Below are positions 6,795 to 8,444 of a DNA stretch of 8,444 nucleotides, in pieces. The DNA lies in NCBI GenBank assembly GCA_029779385.1, contig JAKPAQ010000550.1:1-8444 (forward strand), in the 5' to 3' direction. The DNA comes from Actinomycetes bacterium. Its GTDB lineage: Bacteria > Actinomycetota > Actinomycetes > Propionibacteriales > Nocardioidaceae. Position numbers and translations under genes: made by a program. Each line of letters opens with the position of its first letter. Position 1 is the stretch's first letter. Under the pieces are notes generated by a model. That model was given only the letters and a program-made list of their open reading frames with translations. It searched no databases and was not told where the DNA came from.

Positions 6795-7661
6795 ATGGCG
6801 AGCAAAGTCATCACCGCTGCAGGCGGAATCGTGTGGCGCAAGGTTAAGCCGACCGGGACACTCGAAGTCCTGCTGGTTCACCGACCAGGCTACGACGATT
6901 GGACCTTCCCCAAAGGCAAGTCGGACCCCGGCGAGATCCTGCCAGTGACTGCCGTACGCGAAATCTACGAAGAGACCGGTTACCGTGTTCGACTCTCGCA
7001 CCCGCTTCCCGAGGTGAACTACCGGGTAAAAGGCGGTGAAAAGCGGGTGTCGTACTGGCTGGCTCGGACAACCGACGACCAGTGCGACTTCCGACCGAAT
7101 CGCGAAGTGGATCGAGTCAAGTGGTTCCCGGCTCGGGAGGCTCGACGCAAGTTGACCTACGACCATGACCGGATGCTGCTGGAGCGCTTCGAGGACCTCG
7201 TGGCAATGAAGCGGCACAAGTCCCGCACGCTTATCGTGCTGCGGCACGGCAAGGCCATTTCGCGAGCCGATTTCAAGGGCCAGGACCGAGATCGCCCTTT
7301 GGCCGCGGTCGGCGCCGATCAGGCTAAGGAACTCGTAAAACTCCTGTCCACTTATGGAACTCGCCGGGTAATCAGCAGTGATACTGCCCGCACGGTAAGC
7401 ACCGTTGAACCATTCCTAGCCAGCACCGGCGAACTGCTTGAGCTCGACGACCGCCTTGGCGAAGGTGCCTCCGGGTCTCAAGTCGACCGCGTCATTGAGT
7501 CCGCACTCAGTCGCAAACGCCCGACGGTGATCTGTTCGCATCGGCCCGTTCTTGCCGATATCTTCGGTTCGCTCGGGGTCGACCCGGTCGTGCTCAACCC
7601 CGGACAAGCGCTAGTGGTTCACCACCGCTCAGGTCGGGTTCTGTCCACCGAATTGGTGTAA
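6795..7661 (+). CDS. mutT1: NUDIX hydrolase fused to histidine phosphatase, MutT1-like
   Basis: The 288-residue product joins two enzymes. The N-terminal NUDIX domain (about 1-140) has a complete NUDIX box at residues 41-63: Gly41, Glu47, then REIYEETGY, with all metal-binding glutamates. The C-terminal domain (about 145-288) is histidine-phosphatase-like: LRHGK with catalytic His151, and CSHRP with second His249. This order and length match mycobacterial MutT1 (Rv2985, about 317 residues), which removes 8-oxo-dGTP and 8-oxo-GTP and splits diadenosine polyphosphates, and which also lies beside ppk. Activity here is inferred from the intact motifs. I chose ATG at 6795, since MASKVITAAGGIVWR is a typical NUDIX N-terminus; the frame is open back to 6678 but that part lies inside ppk. 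The ribosome binding site is weak, and the 17-base gap from ppk suggests cotranscription. Confidence 0.92.
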   Translation: MASKVITAAGGIVWRKVKPTGTLEVLLVHRPGYDDWTFPKGKSDPGEILPVTAVREIYEETGYRVRLSHPLPEVNYRVKGGEKRVSYWLARTTDDQCDFRPNREVDRVKWFPAREARRKLTYDHDRMLLERFEDLVAMKRHKSRTLIVLRHGKAISRADFKGQDRDRPLAAVGADQAKELVKLLSTYGTRRVISSDTARTVSTVEPFLASTGELLELDDRLGEGASGSQVDRVIESALSRKRPTVICSHRPVLADIFGSLGVDPVVLNPGQALVVHHRSGRVLSTELV

Positions 7662-7694
7662 CTTAGGCCACTTTTGAGCATTTCGGCTACCACC

Positions 7695-7727
7695 ATTCGC
7701 CGAGCGTTCACCTCCCGTTCATCCACT
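7695..7727 (+). promoter_or_regulatory. PHO box (PhoP operator) upstream of pstS, two clear units and a third weaker one
   Basis: Three contiguous 11-base units lie in the mutT1-pstS gap: ATTCGCCGAGC (7695-7705), GTTCACCTCCC (7706-7716) and GTTCATCCACT (7717-7727). The last two have excellent GTTCA cores in exact 11-base register; the first differs from GTTCACC at two core positions. This is the PhoP operator layout known for actinobacterial pst promoters. A possible -10 hexamer, TTAGAT, sits at 7735-7740, so the PHO box would stand in for the -35 element. It is 88 bases from the end of the box to the pstS GTG. Repeats are seen; regulation by phosphate starvation is inferred. Confidence 0.8.
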
Positions 7728-7740
7728 CCGCAACTTAGAT

Positions 7741-7814
7741 ACACCTGCGATTCCTAACTTGGACAACGACCGGCCAATCGGCCGCAGTTCGAAACTCCCA
7801 GAGAGGGATCACTC
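7741..7814 (+). promoter_or_regulatory. pstS leader with short hairpin and ribosome binding site
   Basis: The probable pstS mRNA leader holds a perfect five-base-pair hairpin, CGGCC-AATC-GGCCG (7771-7784), and a good ribosome binding site, GAGAGGG (7801-7807), eight bases from the GTG as measured from GAGG. The hairpin does not overlap the ribosome binding site, so it more likely stabilises the transcript than blocks translation. No longer riboswitch-like fold was seen. Confidence 0.4.
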
Positions 7815-8444
7815 GTGAACCGCAAGTCCATCCGTACCCTGGCTGCCTCCGGTGCGGCCGCCACCCTGCTCTTCGGCCTCGCCGCCTGTGGCGCTGGCAA
7901 CGAAGGCGACGATTCGGGCGAGGGCTCGCTGACTGGCACCCTCAACGGCGCCGGCGCCTCCTCACAAGAGGCCGCTGTTGCCGCTTGGAAGAAGGGCTTC
8001 CAGACCGCCAACTCGGCCGTCACCGTCAACTACGACCCCGCCGGTTCGGGCGCAGGCCGCGAGCAGTTCATCGCCGGCGGTGTTGCTTTCGCTGGCTCGG
8101 ACTCCTACCTCGACGAAGACGAGATCGCAGCAGCCAAGAAGCGCTGCTCCAGCGACATCGTCGCGGTGCCGACCTACGTCAGCCCGATTGCCGTCATCTT
8201 CAACGTTCCCGGTGTCAAGGAACTGAAGCTCGACGCCGCCACGATCGGCTCGATCTTCGAAGGCAAGATCACCAACTGGGACGACAAAGCCATCGCGGAC
8301 CTCAACGAAGGCGCGAAACTGCCTGACTCGAAGATCACGCCGGTGCACCGTGCCGACGACTCAGGTACGACCAAGAACTTCACCGACTACCTGAGCGCCA
8401 CCTCCGGCGGCACGTGGTCCGGCGGCGTTGTTGAGACGTGGCCA
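7815..8444 (+). CDS. pstS: Phosphate ABC transporter substrate-binding lipoprotein PstS (3' end outside window)
   Basis: PstS captures phosphate outside the cell and hands it to the PstCAB transporter. The frame runs from GTG 7815 to the last base, giving 210 residues of an expected 360 or so. A lipoprotein signal peptide is clear: basic NRKSIR, a hydrophobic stretch, then the lipobox LAAC with Cys25 (7887-7889), followed by an acidic Gly/Ser linker. Phosphate-binding segments typical of PstS follow in order: NGAGASSQ, DPAGSGAGREQF, FAGSDSYL and HRADDSGTTKNF. The start is supported by GAGAGGG eight bases upstream and by the signal peptide. A PHO box lies upstream. Codon use is much more biased than in ppk: all 12 leucines are CTG or CTC, which suggests high expression. 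pstC, pstA and pstB probably follow but are not visible. Confidence 0.97.
   Translation, partial: MNRKSIRTLAASGAAATLLFGLAACGAGNEGDDSGEGSLTGTLNGAGASSQEAAVAAWKKGFQTANSAVTVNYDPAGSGAGREQFIAGGVAFAGSDSYLDEDEIAAAKKRCSSDIVAVPTYVSPIAVIFNVPGVKELKLDAATIGSIFEGKITNWDDKAIADLNEGAKLPDSKITPVHRADDSGTTKNFTDYLSATSGGTWSGGVVETWP

Noticed and set aside
7616..7626. GTTCACCACCG as an extra PHO-box unit near the end of the mutT1-like gene
   Set aside because: It is a single unit with no partner in 11-base register and is explained by the coding sequence for Val-His-His-Arg.
7643..7660. CACC-GAATT-GGTG as a terminator of the mutT1-like gene
   Set aside because: The stem is four base pairs, lies inside the coding end, and is not followed by a T tract.
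1..8444. CRISPR arrays, tRNA or rRNA genes, insertion sequences, phage or defence genes
   Set aside because: No repeat-spacer pattern, cloverleaf-like segment, transposase-like protein or terminal inverted repeats were seen; the content is core metabolism and phosphate genes.

Overview
The window looks like the chromosome of a high-GC actinobacterium (GC roughly 60% by eye). The best taxonomic evidence is mshD, because mycothiol synthase is essentially restricted to Actinobacteria. It is supported by a fused beta/alpha acyl-CoA carboxyltransferase like mycobacterial AccD3, a MutT1-type NUDIX plus histidine-phosphatase fusion next to ppk, and Streptomyces-type 11-nt PHO-box repeats. TTA leucine codons occur in housekeeping genes (for example 3486-3488 and three in ppk), which argues against Streptomyces. 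No order or genus can be fixed from the sequence.

Layout: (1) 1-2074, sugar-nucleotide metabolism: the 3' part of manA (+) converges with manC (-), with one base between their stop codons. (2) 2085-4300: the fused carboxyltransferase gene and mshD, both +, joined by a one-base TGATG overlap; the first is divergent from manC with about 10 bases between the two proposed starts. (3) 4301-4406: a short leader with a CRP/GlxR-like palindrome and a small inverted repeat, then a 63-residue single-pass membrane protein. (4) 4606-8444, phosphate: a two-unit PHO box, ppk (polyphosphate kinase 1), a mutT1-like gene, a three-unit PHO box, and pstS (phosphate-binding lipoprotein), cut by the window end. 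pstC, pstA and pstB would be expected next but are not visible.

How the genes fit together: ManA and ManC catalyse the first and last steps from fructose-6-phosphate to GDP-mannose; the phosphomannomutase is not in the window. MshD completes mycothiol using acetyl-CoA. Ppk, the MutT1-like hydrolase and PstS form a phosphate uptake and storage group, and PHO boxes before both ppk and pstS suggest shared PhoR-PhoP control. No RNA genes, CRISPR arrays, insertion sequences or phage genes were seen, and no stretch longer than 153 bases lacks a gene. Most of the window is ordinary core genome. The points worth a second look are regulatory: the PHO boxes, a hairpin ending two bases before the ppk start codon, the very compact manC/accD3 divergence, and the uncharacterised small membrane protein with its upstream palindrome.
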